Shown: piece after piece, positions 9,262-16,642 of the stretch
Numbering within the stretch: the stretch's first letter is position 1
How the letters are laid out: every line of letters starts with the position of its first letter
Made by a program: the position numbers and the translations under genes
NCBI GenBank assembly: GCA_944390115.1
Contig: CALXOW010000031.1
Coordinates: 1-34,464, forward strand
Origin: an uncultured Anaerobiospirillum sp.
GTDB taxonomy: Bacteria; Pseudomonadota; Gammaproteobacteria; Enterobacterales; Succinivibrionaceae
Length of the DNA stretch: 34,464 nt
Reading direction: 5' to 3'
Notes under the pieces: model-generated
The model's input: only the letters and a program-made list of their open reading frames with translations
Database searches by the model: none
Told to the model about the DNA's origin: nothing

Positions 9262-10692
9262 TTAGGCCTCGGCAAAAAACTTTTGTTGTAGCTCGTGGTA
9301 TTTAATCTTGCCCACTTCGTTACGTGGTACGGAGCAAGTGGCTGCCGTTTTGATCTCAAAGAGCTTGGAGTGTAGGTGTAGGGTCTTAGCTATGAGTTCT
9401 TTTAGCCGTAACACCTTGTCCTTTAAGGGCAGCGGGTCGCTATATGGCACTTTTTCATCGTCAATGAGCAGGATGCACAAGTGCTCATCTTGCCCCGTGC
9501 AAATGGTGGTAAAGCCATGCTGCGCTAAGATCTGCTCGCACTCAGTGAGGCTGTAGCGCAGGCCCGTAAGCTTGATAAAGCGGCTTTGGCGCCCCGCGAT
9601 ATAAAAGTAGTGGTCAGCGTCAAAGTACGCAAGATCCCCAGTTTCAAGGCACCCGTGATTGACATCGCCTAAAGCCAAATCTTCTTTTTTGGTGGCATAG
9701 CCCAAGTTAACGTTGGGTCCGTAATAAATGAGGTTGCCCGTGGTGTGCGGGGTAATGATCTCCTGACCTTGGTCGTCTTCAAGGGTGAAATGGCCTTGGT
9801 CAATGGCAATGCCAATCGAACCTGGTTTGTGGGCGAGCATTTGAGGCGGCACATAACTCATGCGCGCCGTGGCCTCAGTTTGGCCGTACATGACGTAGAA
9901 CTGCACGCCCTTGGGGGCTAAGGCTTGCGCCAACTCTTGTACTATCTCGGGGTCTAAGTGGCCTCCAGCTTGAGTTAAGGTGCGTAGCGTCGGCAAATTC
10001 ATTTTGGTAAAGCGCAGACGCTTGAGCATCTGGTAGGTGTAAGGTACGCCTGCAAGTGAGGTGACGGCTTGTTCCTTGAAGAAGTCCCAAAACTGCGCTT
10101 GCGCCACACTCAAGTCGGTGAGCACAATGGTGGCCCCCACTAACAGATGCGAGTTGATGACCGAGAGGCCATAGCTGTAGTTGAGCGGCAGCGAGGTGAT
10201 GGGACGCTCCTGAGGCGTGAGCTGTAGATAGCGCGCGATAGCTTGGGCGTTGCTGTGCAGGTTGTTGCGGCTAAGACGCACCAACTTGGGACTGCCCGTG
10301 CTGCCCGAGGTACTAAGTAGGAGAGCTAAGTCAGAATGAAGCTTGGGGTGAGTGCTTTGGTGGGCGGTGATCTCGTATTGGGGTGCTGTACCTTCAGTTG
10401 GGGCGTAGCTAAAGTTTGGCTAGTAGCATGCGCTGATGGTTTGTTGGAGCTCTGGGTTAAGGTGCGCCGCTAACAGCAAGGGCACGTGCCCATGGCGCAA
10501 ACACCCTAAGTAAGCGGCTACGCACTCGATGCTGTTGTGGCAGGACAAGAGTACTAAACTGCGTTGGGCAAGCTGATTGGCAAAGTCATCGGCGCGTTGC
10601 GCTAATTGCAGATAGGTGACGCTGCGCCCGTACTCATCGACTAGGGCCAGGTGGTCCCCAAATTGTTCCAGCTGCTAAAACTTAGGCTCCAT
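9262..10692 (-). pseudogene. AMP-forming acyl-activating enzyme interrupted by two in-frame TAG codons
   Basis: Read through, this frame gives 476 residues of an ANL-superfamily adenylate-forming enzyme. It starts MEPKF at 10692 with AGGAAGAGG upstream. TAG codons lie at 10677-10675 (codon 6) and 10422-10420 (codon 91). The rest is intact: phosphate loop LLLSTSGSTGSPK (around codon 130), YGQTEATARMSY, the TGDLAYFD aspartate motif, the GRQSRFIKLTGLR hinge, and C-terminal PRNEVGKIKY with the catalytic lysine. No frameshift is present. The longest uninterrupted frame (10284-9262, TTG start) lacks the N-terminal third and the phosphate loop, so it would be inactive alone. Recent nonsense decay is most likely; suppression or an unusual fate of TAG cannot be excluded. 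The acid substrate is unknown. Confidence 0.8.
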
Positions 10693-10796
10693 AGCGCCTC
10701 TTCCTTATGACTTTTGCTTAGGTGGTGTCATTAGACTTGTGCTAGATTACTATCGGCAAAATTGATCTTAACCTAAAGTCCTGTCTCTCCTCAATT

Positions 10797-10834
10797 AGGT
10801 GGGGTGCCATGGCGTAGGTGGTATGCCATGGCGG
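10797..10834. repeat. Two imperfect 19-bp tandem repeats
   Basis: Two adjacent units, beginning at 10797 and 10816, share AGGTGG and TGCCATGGCG with three differences. They lie between the interrupted synthetase gene and the qmcA terminator. Function unknown. Confidence 0.6.
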
Positions 10835-10857
10835 AAGCTGATTTGGAGCAGTTTTAA

Positions 10858-10883
10858 TTAAAAAGCCCCGCAGGGCGGGGCTT
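10858..10883 (-). terminator. Terminator of qmcA
   Basis: On the minus strand AAGCCCCGC pairs with GCGGGGCTT across a 3-base loop and is followed by TTTTTAATTAA. It lies 29 bp past the qmcA stop. Confidence 0.88.
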
Positions 10884-10911
10884 GTTAGGGCTTTGGTTGC
10901 TGTCTTTGGCT

Positions 10912-11859
10912 TTACTTAGCTTGTTGATTACCTTCAACAATCTTCATCGCCGAGCTGATAAGCGAGGTCAGATCGCCCATATTGGCCGGAACAATCAAGG
11001 TGTTGTTGGTGCGCGCTAATTGCTGGAAGGCCTCGACGTACTTCTCGGCTACCTGCAGATTGACCGCCGTCATGCCGCCTTGGGCTTGTGAGGCGTCGGC
11101 CACCTTGCGAATGGCTTCGGCCGTAGCGGTGGCGATGGCTAAGGTTGCTGCCGCTTGACCTTCGGCCTTGTTGATCTCAGCTTGCTTTTCACCTTCGGAT
11201 TTAGCAATGGCTGCTTCCTTTTCACCGGTTGCTAAGTTGATCTGCTCTTGCTTGCGACCTTCTGACTCGGCAATCAAGGCGCGCTTTTCACGCTCGGCTG
11301 TGATTTGCTGTTGCATCGCTTGCAAGATGACCGCAGGTGGGGTTAAGTCCTTGATCTCATAACGTAGGACTTTAACGCCCCAGTTTAAGGCCGCCGCATC
11401 GATGGCTGAGACCACCTCGGAGTTGATGACATCACGCTCCTCAAAGGTCTTATCAAGCTCCATGCGGCCGATGACCGAACGCAGCGTGGTTTGCGCCAGC
11501 TGAGTGATGGCAATGATGTAATTGGAGGTACCGTAGCTGGCGCGCATCGGGTCGGTGACTTGGAAGAAAAGTACGCCGTCAACACTAAGTTGGGTGTTGT
11601 CACGGGTGATGCACACTTGAGCCGGGGTATCAAGCGGGATTTCTTTTAAGGAGTGCCGGTAGGCCACGCGGTCAACAAAGGGGATGATGAAGTTGAGGCC
11701 AGGGTTTAATACCGCGTGGAATTTGCCTAAGCGCTCGATCACCCAAGCTGATTGCTGGGGTACGACTTTGATGCTCTTGTAGGCAAAGATGATGGCCAAA
11801 ATCAAGAACACAATGGCAAACACTAAGGTACTTGAGATAAAGTCAGCTAAGTTGGTCAT
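10912..11859 (-). CDS. qmcA: SPFH/stomatin-family membrane protein QmcA
   Basis: QmcA-type proteins are inner-membrane SPFH proteins, thought to organise membrane microdomains and interact with FtsH. The 315 residues start with one membrane helix (about 8-28: TLVFAIVFLILAIIFAYKSI), then the SPFH core KVVPQQSAWVIERLGKFHAVLNPGLNFIIPFVD, and a long Ala/Glu/Lys coiled coil (KRALIAESEGRKQEQINLA onward). nfeD lies immediately upstream, the usual partner (YbbJ/YbbK in E. coli), 40 bp away. An AGGAGG sits 23 bp before the ATG, with CAGGCTCAGCCTG, a small hairpin, between them; no nearer ribosome site is visible. The partner is broken here, so QmcA may act without it. Confidence 0.92.
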   Translation of the reverse strand: MTNLADFISSTLVFAIVFLILAIIFAYKSIKVVPQQSAWVIERLGKFHAVLNPGLNFIIPFVDRVAYRHSLKEIPLDTPAQVCITRDNTQLSVDGVLFFQVTDPMRASYGTSNYIIAITQLAQTTLRSVIGRMELDKTFEERDVINSEVVSAIDAAALNWGVKVLRYEIKDLTPPAVILQAMQQQITAEREKRALIAESEGRKQEQINLATGEKEAAIAKSEGEKQAEINKAEGQAAATLAIATATAEAIRKVADASQAQGGMTAVNLQVAEKYVEAFQQLARTNNTLIVPANMGDLTSLISSAMKIVEGNQQAK

Positions 11860-11899
11860 GATGGCACGCAGGCTGAGCCTGTCCTCCTCTGTTGTGGGC

Positions 11900-12613
11900 T
11901 TATTGCTTGTTATCTGTTGTAGGTTCGGTGGTTTCAGGCTCTGTAAGCTTGTCCCCTAAGACCAGCTTGGCGCCGTCGATCTTGGTAATAAAATAGATGC
12001 CAGGGGTGAGCACAGCCTTGGGATGGTAGGCGTTCCATTGAGCGCCGCGATAGCTGACTTGCGCCAGGGTGGTTGCATGAATCGCTCATTATGACTGTAA
12101 GCGAGCTTGCTCTATCTGGCTAAAAGCTTGAATTTATCAGTAATTTGACAAGCAAACCGAAGGGGTAGCATGTTTCTGTAGCTCTGTGCGCAATCTATCA
12201 CAGAAACGGTGTTTTGCTACGTGCTCTTGTTAAAAATGGCTATTTTATCGGGCTTATGATAATTCTGATTTGGTCAAGCTTTAATTCATGCAATCACCCT
12301 GGACTTGCGCCGAGCCATCTTCCTTGATGTTATCTTCCTTAACAACCACGCGCTGGCCGATATCAAGCTGGTTGCTGTGCTTGTCGGTCATTTGCTTAAA
12401 GCGCTTTCTCAGGCAAAAACAGCCAATTGAAGCAACGATGGTGGCCAGTGCTGCGACCATAATTTGCTGCTGGAAGCTTTGCTCGCAATAGGCGCTGATG
12501 CCGCCTGCGATTGCACCCGCTGCCACCGCCAAGAGGTAAAACGACATCAGGTTCATTTCGGCGATGACCACGATGAGCGCGAGGATGAACCAAGCAATGT
12601 AGTACAAGGTCAC
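11900..12613 (-). pseudogene. NfeD-family membrane protein, split by a MITE-like insertion
   Basis: The N-terminal piece (12613 to 12302, GTG start with AAAGGAG 7 bp before it) encodes MTLYYIAWFILALIVVI and further membrane helices. The C-terminal piece (12055 to 11900) encodes the soluble OB-fold part with VSYRGAQWNAYHPKAVL. Removing the 237-bp insert and one copy of the 9-bp duplication joins GSAQV to SYRGAQW in one frame, giving a 155-residue protein, close to E. coli YbbJ (about 152). As it stands, translation runs into the insert and stops at 12281 after 110 residues, leaving the membrane part without its OB domain. NfeD proteins partner SPFH proteins such as QmcA, encoded just downstream. 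Confidence 0.88.
12065..12301. mobile_element. 237-bp MITE-like insertion in nfeD
   Basis: The ends are inverted repeats: CAGGGTGGTTGCATGAAT at 12065-12082 and the complement of CAGGGTGATTGCATGAAT at 12284-12301 (17 of 18 match). It is flanked by the 9-bp direct repeat GACTTGCGC at 12056-12064 and 12302-12310, a target-site duplication. The inside has no coding capacity but a palindromic centre: GTAGCA (12165-12170) with TGCTAC (12215-12220) and GTTTCTGT (12172-12179) with ACAGAAAC (12200-12207). It is more A/T-rich than its surroundings. Non-autonomous, probably moved by a transposase encoded elsewhere that makes 9-bp duplications. The parent family is not identified. Confidence 0.85.
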
Positions 12614-12637
12614 GTCAAGACTCCTTTGGGTTCAAGG

Positions 12638-13246
12638 TTAGAGTTGGGAACGCAGACTTTTGCTTTTGACTGTGGAGTAGATAAAGCCCACTAATCCAAA
12701 GATAAAGACCAGAGTGAAAATTAGATTGCCGGGAAAGTATAGGTCTTCGAGCACAAGCAGTAAGAAGGCCACTGTGCCAAAAACAAAAGAGGCGCCTTGC
12801 AAACTATTGAGCTTGCGTAATTGCTGCTGCACTTGCTGGCGCTCATTTGAGGAGAGCGGGCGCTGGGTGCGGCTTAGATTAGGCGCGCCTTTCAGATTAG
12901 GCGCGCCTTGAACGGAGGTTCTTGGGCTAAAAGCTGACGGGCGGGGGGCAGCTTGGATGTTGGGGGAGGGCGCTGCGCTAAAGCTTGTTGATGTGTTGGG
13001 GCTTGGCTTGGCACTTTGATGCTGCTGGGCGCTTTGATGCAGCGCATGCATCGTCTTTTGATGCTGGCTTCTAATCTTGGCAAAGCTATCTTGTGGGCTC
13101 TCGTAGCTGCAGGTTAGAGGCATAGGCTTGCCCTCTAAGCGCTTTTGCAGTGCCAGTTGGTGGAGCGCCTCAATGTAGCTTACAAAGTCACCATCCTTGA
13201 GCTCGTAAGGTACAGTGCTACTAAAGCGGTTTTGACTTCGAGCCAT
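12638..13246 (-). CDS. Small membrane protein with a low-complexity linker, function unknown
   Basis: Not recognised. The 202 residues have a polar N-terminal part (MARSQNRFSSTVPYELKDG, with a helical stretch SYIEALHQLALQKRLEG), a Ser/Pro/Gln-rich linker (about 65-135) that includes a 6-residue tandem GAPNLK-GAPNLS (an 18-bp DNA repeat at 12876-12910), then two membrane helices near the C-terminus (about 150-170 and 174-194) and a basic tail. ATG 13246 is chosen over GTG 13252 because AAAGGAG is then 7 bp away rather than 1. It lies 24 bp upstream of nfeD and is probably the first gene of a nfeD-qmcA transcript, which suggests a membrane-quality role; that is inference from context only. Confidence 0.72.
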   Translation of the reverse strand: MARSQNRFSSTVPYELKDGDFVSYIEALHQLALQKRLEGKPMPLTCSYESPQDSFAKIRSQHQKTMHALHQSAQQHQSAKPSPNTSTSFSAAPSPNIQAAPRPSAFSPRTSVQGAPNLKGAPNLSRTQRPLSSNERQQVQQQLRKLNSLQGASFVFGTVAFLLLVLEDLYFPGNLIFTLVFIFGLVGFIYSTVKSKSLRSQL

Positions 13247-13417
13247 GGGCACACTCCTTTTGCGGTTGGTTTAGTGCCATCATAGCCAAAAATATGCCGT
13301 ATGTCTGTGCTTTGAGGGCTAGGTTAGCGATCGTGCTTTTGCTAAAGCGGGCATGGGTAGCAACTTGGTAGGTTGCAGGGCAACTTTTAGTCTAAAGTGT
13401 ACGGCGTTGCGACAGGG

Positions 13418-13433
13418 CGTGATCTAAGTCACA
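13418..13433. promoter_or_regulatory. CRP-like binding site
   Basis: CGTGATCTAAGTCACA, read on the other strand as TGTGA-N6-TCACG, matches 9 of 10 positions of the CRP core TGTGA-N6-TCACA. It lies about 170 bp upstream of the membrane-protein gene starting at 13246. No strong -10/-35 pair could be fixed beside it, so the target promoter is uncertain. Confidence 0.45.
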
Positions 13434-13585
13434 AAGACCTAGTAGCCCTCGGTTCTTGTTGAGGCCGGGATCCGCTTAATGGCGCTGTTCTATGTGGCCT
13501 TTGTTTAAGGAGTCATGTGGGCAAAGACAAAAATGCAACGTAGATCACACTCGGTCAAAACGCCGTACACCACCGTGCCCACCTA

Positions 13586-13629
13586 GTCTATCCGTTGTCT
13601 ATCCACTGTCTATCTGCTGTCTATCAGTC
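13586..13629. repeat. Four 11-bp tandem repeats with GTCTATC core
   Basis: GTCTATC occurs at 13586, 13597, 13608 and 13619, exactly 11 bp apart, with variable 4-bp spacers. The period is about one helical turn, so all cores face the same side of the DNA. It lies between the small ORF at 13663-13746 and the gene at 12638-13246. It could be a binding-site array or simple slippage. Confidence 0.75.
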
Positions 13630-13662
13630 GGTCCAGGACTTGAGCTGAGTAAGTCGGTAGGT

Positions 13663-13746
13663 TTAGGCGCCCATGAAGAGAAGAAAGGTAGCGACCAAGG
13701 CTGCGATGATGAGCCCTAAGAAGATGTAGGCAAAGAATTTGAGCAT
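13663..13746 (-). CDS. Candidate 27-residue single-helix membrane protein
   Basis: The frame encodes MLKFFAYIFLGLIIAALVATF and six further residues before TAA, that is, one membrane helix with an N-terminal lysine. No family is recognised. A plausible promoter (TTGCAC, 17 bp, GATACT at 13819-13791) lies upstream on the same strand, and the tRNA terminator before that isolates it from read-through. The ribosome site is weak (GGGA about 10 bp before the ATG). It is too short for homology to be judged by eye. The composition and position support a real small membrane protein, but a chance frame is possible. Confidence 0.5.
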   Translation of the reverse strand: MLKFFAYIFLGLIIAALVATFLLFMGA

Positions 13747-13790
13747 GGCTTAATCCCGCACAAGAGAAAGGAAAAGAAAAGGATGGTCTC

Positions 13791-13819
13791 AGTATCGGCG
13801 ATTGCGCGGGCGGGTGCAA
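13791..13819 (-). promoter_or_regulatory. Candidate promoter of the small membrane ORF
   Basis: On the minus strand TTGCAC (13819-13814) is separated by 17 bp from GATACT (13796-13791). It lies just past the tRNA-Val terminator and 45 bp before the small ORF. Confidence 0.45.
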
Positions 13820-13846
13820 GCTCATAATAGATACAACATTTGGGGA

Positions 13847-13871
13847 TAAAAAAAATCAGCTCGAGGCTGAT
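13847..13871 (-). terminator. Terminator of tRNA-Val
   Basis: On the minus strand ATCAGC and GCTGAT pair across CTCGA and are followed by a run of eight T. It begins 7 bp past the tRNA 3' end. Confidence 0.88.
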
Positions 13872-13877
13872 TGTGAA

Positions 13878-13955
13878 TGGTGCGCCTTAGTGGACTCGAA
13901 CCACCGACCCCCACCATGTCAAGGTGATGCTCTAACCAAGCTGAGCTAAAGGCGC
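13878..13955 (-). tRNA. tRNA-Val (anticodon GAC)
   Basis: The minus strand reads GCGCCTT, TA, D arm GCTC-loop-GAGC, anticodon stem TCACC/GGTGG with loop TTGACAT (anticodon GAC), variable region, T arm GGTGG-TTCGAGT-CCACT, then AAGGCGC, A and an encoded CCA. All arms pair (a few G-T). It is very close to E. coli tRNA-Val(GAC). It reads valine codons GUC and GUU. It is a single tRNA with its own strong promoter and terminator. Confidence 0.97.
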
Positions 13956-14005
13956 ACTGTGTTGTTTTGTTGATTAGCATTACTCACTGCGTTTCAACGG
14001 GGCTC

Positions 14006-14034
14006 ATTATAGCGGTGGGTGCGGGGTGGGGCAA
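14006..14034 (-). promoter_or_regulatory. tRNA-Val promoter
   Basis: On the minus strand TTGCCC (14034-14029), a 17-bp spacer and a perfect TATAAT (14011-14006) are followed by a GC-rich discriminator GAGCCCCG, the form expected of stringently controlled stable-RNA promoters. The 17 bp from the -10 onward nearly match the thrS promoter at 14300-14316. Confidence 0.85.
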
Positions 14035-14274
14035 GCGATTTTTCAAATTTTTGCTGAATTTTTTATGATGCCATGATTTTGCCTTAACAAAACGCGATTT
14101 TTATCGTGTTTTGTGCGCTACATCACTTTTAGCGCTACGATCTCCCCAATCTGAGGGCCCTGGGGGCCAGCGCGCGCAAGGCGCAGTTGGGCTGGGAATA
14201 GGACACGGGTTGGGTGGCGATGCCGCACGTGGGTAGGGGCAGGATGGGGATTGTGCGTGAGAATGCGTTTCAGT

Positions 14275-14305
14275 TTGCGCCGCGCGCGCTAAAAAGTTGT
14301 ATAGT
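14275..14305 (+). promoter_or_regulatory. thrS promoter
   Basis: TATAGT (14300-14305) is preceded by TTGCGC (14275-14280) with a long 19-bp spacer and followed by GAGCCCCG, the same discriminator as the divergent tRNA-Val promoter. It would give a leader of about 230 nt before thrS. Confidence 0.6.
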
Positions 14306-14511
14306 GAGCCCCGTTGTGGGTGCTCTCAGTTGGACCTGATTGCTGGGTCACGCTGAGCCCTTCGATGGCTGCGCACGGACTAGCGCTTACGAGTCAGTGG
14401 AGCGCATGGTTGCGTTGCTGTCTGAAACGAGCCTGAGCTGAAGTTCCTTTTTTTCTCTTTTTTGCTTGGCTGGGCTTTCGTTTTTCCCTTTTCTTTTTTA
14501 GAGGACCTCAA

Positions 14512-14528
14512 GGTGCATCGTTGGCACC
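14512..14528 (+). promoter_or_regulatory. thrS operator: tRNA-Thr anticodon-arm mimic
   Basis: GGTGC (14512-14516) pairs with GCACC (14524-14528) around the 7-base loop ATCGTTG. This is the exact geometry of an anticodon arm: 5 bp, 7-base loop, U in the position of U33 and CGU in positions 34-36, the anticodon of tRNA-Thr(CGU). It ends 13 bases before the thrS ATG. In E. coli, ThrRS binds a similar anticodon-like hairpin in its own mRNA and blocks ribosome loading. The same feedback is inferred here. Confidence 0.75.
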
Positions 14529-14541
14529 GTTGGTTTGAATC

Positions 14542-16491
14542 ATGATTAAAGTTACTCTCCCTAATGGCGCAATCAAGGAGTTTGAGCGCGCAGTTTCGAT
14601 CGCTGATGTCGCCGCTGCTATTGGCCCAGGTTTAGCCCGCAGCTGCGTTGCTGGTCGTATCAATGGCGTGTTACATGATGCCTGCGACTTAGTAACCGAG
14701 GATGCTGCTGTCGAGATCGTCACCCCTAAGGATAAGGACGGTCTGGAGATTATCCGCCACTCCTGCGCTCACCTCTTAGGCCATGCCATCAAGCAGTTAT
14801 GGCCTCAGACCCAGATGGCAATCGGTCCGGTCGTCGATAATGGCTTCTACTACGACGTCGACTTAGACCACAAGCTCACCGCTGAGGACTTAGAAGCCTT
14901 AGACGCTAAGATGCATGAGCTGGCTAAGACCGACTATAAGGTCATCAAGGAAGTAGTTTCCTGGCAGCAGGCTTGGGACGTCTTCGATCAGCGCAATGAG
15001 CCTTACAAGAAGCTCATCTTGGAAGAGAACATCGATAAGAACGACCACCCAGCACTCTATCACCACTTAGAGTACACCGATATGTGCCGTGGCCCACACG
15101 TTCCACATATGTCGTTCTGCTCGCACTTTAAGTTAACCCACTTTGCTGGTGCTTATTGGCGCGGTGACTCCAAGAACAAGATGCTGCAGCGTATCTACGG
15201 CACCGCTTGGGCCACCAAGGAAGAGTTAGCTGAGTACTTAAAGAAGCGTGAAGAGGCCGCCAAGCGCGACCACCGCGTCTTAGGTAAGAAGTTAGACCTC
15301 TTCCACTTCCAGCAGGAAGCTCCAGGCTTAGTCTTCTGGCACAACGATGGCTGGACCATCTACCGCTTAATCGAGGACTACATGCGTGGCATGCTCCACA
15401 AGTACGGCTATATCGAGGTTAACACCCCTCAGATTATGGATCGTGTTCTGTGGGAGCGCTCGGGTCACTGGGATAAGTACGCCGAGAACATGTTCACCAC
15501 CTCCTCGGAAAATCGTGATTACGCCATCAAGCCAATGAACTGCCCAGGCGCTATCCAGATTTTCAACAGCCGCACCCGGTCTTACCGCGATCTGCCAATT
15601 CGTATGGCTGAGTTCGGTAAGGATCACCGCAATGAGCCATCGGGTTCGCTCCATGGCCTGCTGCGTGTTCGTGGCTTCGAGCAAGACGACGCCCACATCT
15701 TTATCACCGAAGATCAGATCCTCCAAGAGGTTACCGAGTGCATCAAGATGGTGTACGAGGTCTATGACAACTTCGGCTTCCACAATATCGACGTTAAGCT
15801 CTCGACCCGTCCTGAGAAGCGTATCGGTTCCGATGAGATCTGGGATAAATCCGAGCAAGATCTGGCCGATGCCTTAAAGGCTAACAACCTCGAGTATGAC
15901 CTCCAACCAGGTGAAGGTGCTTTCTACGGTCCTAAGATCGAGTTCACCTTACACGACAGCTTAGGCCGTGCTTGGCAGTGCGGTACGATTCAGCTCGACT
16001 TCTCGCTGCCACAGCGCCTTGATGCCCACTATATCGGTGAGGACAATCAAGAGCACACTCCAGTTATGATTCACCGTGCGATGTTAGGCTCGTTAGAGCG
16101 CTTCATCGGTATCTTAACTGAGGAGTTCGCCGGTGCCTTCCCTACTTGGTTAGCCCCAATTCAGGCCGTAGTGATGAACATCACCACCAACCAAGTTGAT
16201 TACGTCAAGGAAGTGGTCAAGAAGTTAGACGAGGCTGGCATCCGCGTTCGTGCTGATCTGCGCAACGACAAGGTTGGCTTCAAGATTCGCGAGCACACCT
16301 TAATGCACGTTCCTTATATGTTAGTCTGCGGTGATCGCGAGGCCGAGAATGGCCAAGTTGCCGTACGTACTCGTAAGGGCGTTGACTTAGGTGCAATGGC
16401 AATTGAAGATTTGATCGCTATGATCAAGTCTGATATAATTTCGCGCAAACTTTTGACCAAGGCTGATGAGAAGCCTGAAGAGCAAAAGTAA
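14542..16491 (+). CDS. thrS: Threonyl-tRNA synthetase
   Basis: Class II synthetase with editing. The 649 residues (E. coli 642) show an N-terminal TGS domain (about 1-62), the editing domain with HSCAH at 73-77 and CRGPHVP, and the catalytic core. The zinc ligands fall at the same numbers as in E. coli: Cys334 (MNCPGA), His385 (DDAHIF) and His511 (MIHRAM). Motif 2 is [20 protein letters not shown]; the anticodon-binding domain occupies about 540-640. There is no strong ribosome site next to the ATG; initiation probably depends on the operator region upstream. The last codons depart from the gene's strong TTA preference because they contain the infC promoter. infC, rpmI and rplT follow. Confidence 0.97.
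   Translation: MIKVTLPNGAIKEFERAVSIADVAAAIGPGLARSCVAGRINGVLHDACDLVTEDAAVEIVTPKDKDGLEIIRHSCAHLLGHAIKQLWPQTQMAIGPVVDNGFYYDVDLDHKLTAEDLEALDAKMHELAKTDYKVIKEVVSWQQAWDVFDQRNEPYKKLILEENIDKNDHPALYHHLEYTDMCRGPHVPHMSFCSHFKLTHFAGAYWRGDSKNKMLQRIYGTAWATKEELAEYLKKREEAAKRDHRVLGKKLDLFHFQQEAPGLVFWHNDGWTIYRLIEDYMRGMLHKYGYIEVNTPQIMDRVLWERSGHWDKYAENMFTTSSENRDYAIKPMNCPGAIQIFNSRTRSYRDLPIRMAEFGKDHRNEPSGSLHGLLRVRGFEQDDAHIFITEDQILQEVTECIKMVYEVYDNFGFHNIDVKLSTRPEKRIGSDEIWDKSEQDLADALKANNLEYDLQPGEGAFYGPKIEFTLHDSLGRAWQCGTIQLDFSLPQRLDAHYIGEDNQEHTPVMIHRAMLGSLERFIGILTEEFAGAFPTWLAPIQAVVMNITTNQVDYVKEVVKKLDEAGIRVRADLRNDKVGFKIREHTLMHVPYMLVCGDREAENGQVAVRTRKGVDLGAMAIEDLIAMIKSDIISRKLLTKADEKPEEQK
16411..16439 (+). promoter_or_regulatory. 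infC-rpmI-rplT promoter inside thrS
   Basis: TTGATC (16411-16416), a 17-bp spacer and a perfect TATAAT (16434-16439) lie in the last codons of thrS. The frame there uses ATA, CTT and TTG, rare elsewhere in this gene, as if constrained by the promoter. E. coli also has infC promoters inside thrS. Confidence 0.75.
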
Positions 16492-16503
16492 GGCTTTAGC
16501 TGC

Positions 16504-16588
16504 ATCAAGTCGCGATTAGGCGAGCTTGATCCAACAAAGAGCTATGAACCTGGAGGGTCACCCTTTAGTGCTTGTAGCTCTTTTGTTG
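16504..16588 (+). promoter_or_regulatory. Two stable hairpins in the thrS-infC leader
   Basis: Hairpin 1: ATCAAG-TCGC (16504-16513) with GCGA and CTTGAT (16520-16530). Hairpin 2: CAACAAAGAGCTA (16532-16544) with TAGCTCTTTTGTTG (16575-16588), one base bulged, with an internal GGGT-CA-CCC. There is no T-run after either, so they are not ordinary terminators. They would lie in the 5' leader of the infC transcript. The role is unknown. Confidence 0.6.
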
Positions 16589-16642
16589 TGGGTAAAACTT
16601 GCCTAAGGGATCTCGCGCTGCCCCAAAAGGAAGGTATCGCCA

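Noticed and set aside
9262-10692. Genome-wide recoding of TAG as a sense codon
   Set aside because: rarA and acrB end at a TAG exactly where their families end, and the sugar-binding gene ends TAG-TAA. Ordinary genes have no internal TAG. Recoding is therefore not supported; the amber-containing gene is treated as a pseudogene with a caveat.
12065-12301. Assignment of the insertion to a named IS family
   Set aside because: A 9-bp duplication is made by several families, and I could not match the CAGGGTG ends to any of them with confidence.
13586-13629. A true PhoB box
   Set aside because: The 11-bp period fits, but the spacers are not A/T-rich, the heptamers deviate from CTGTCAT, and no promoter or phosphate gene lies beside it. 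Kept only as a phased repeat.
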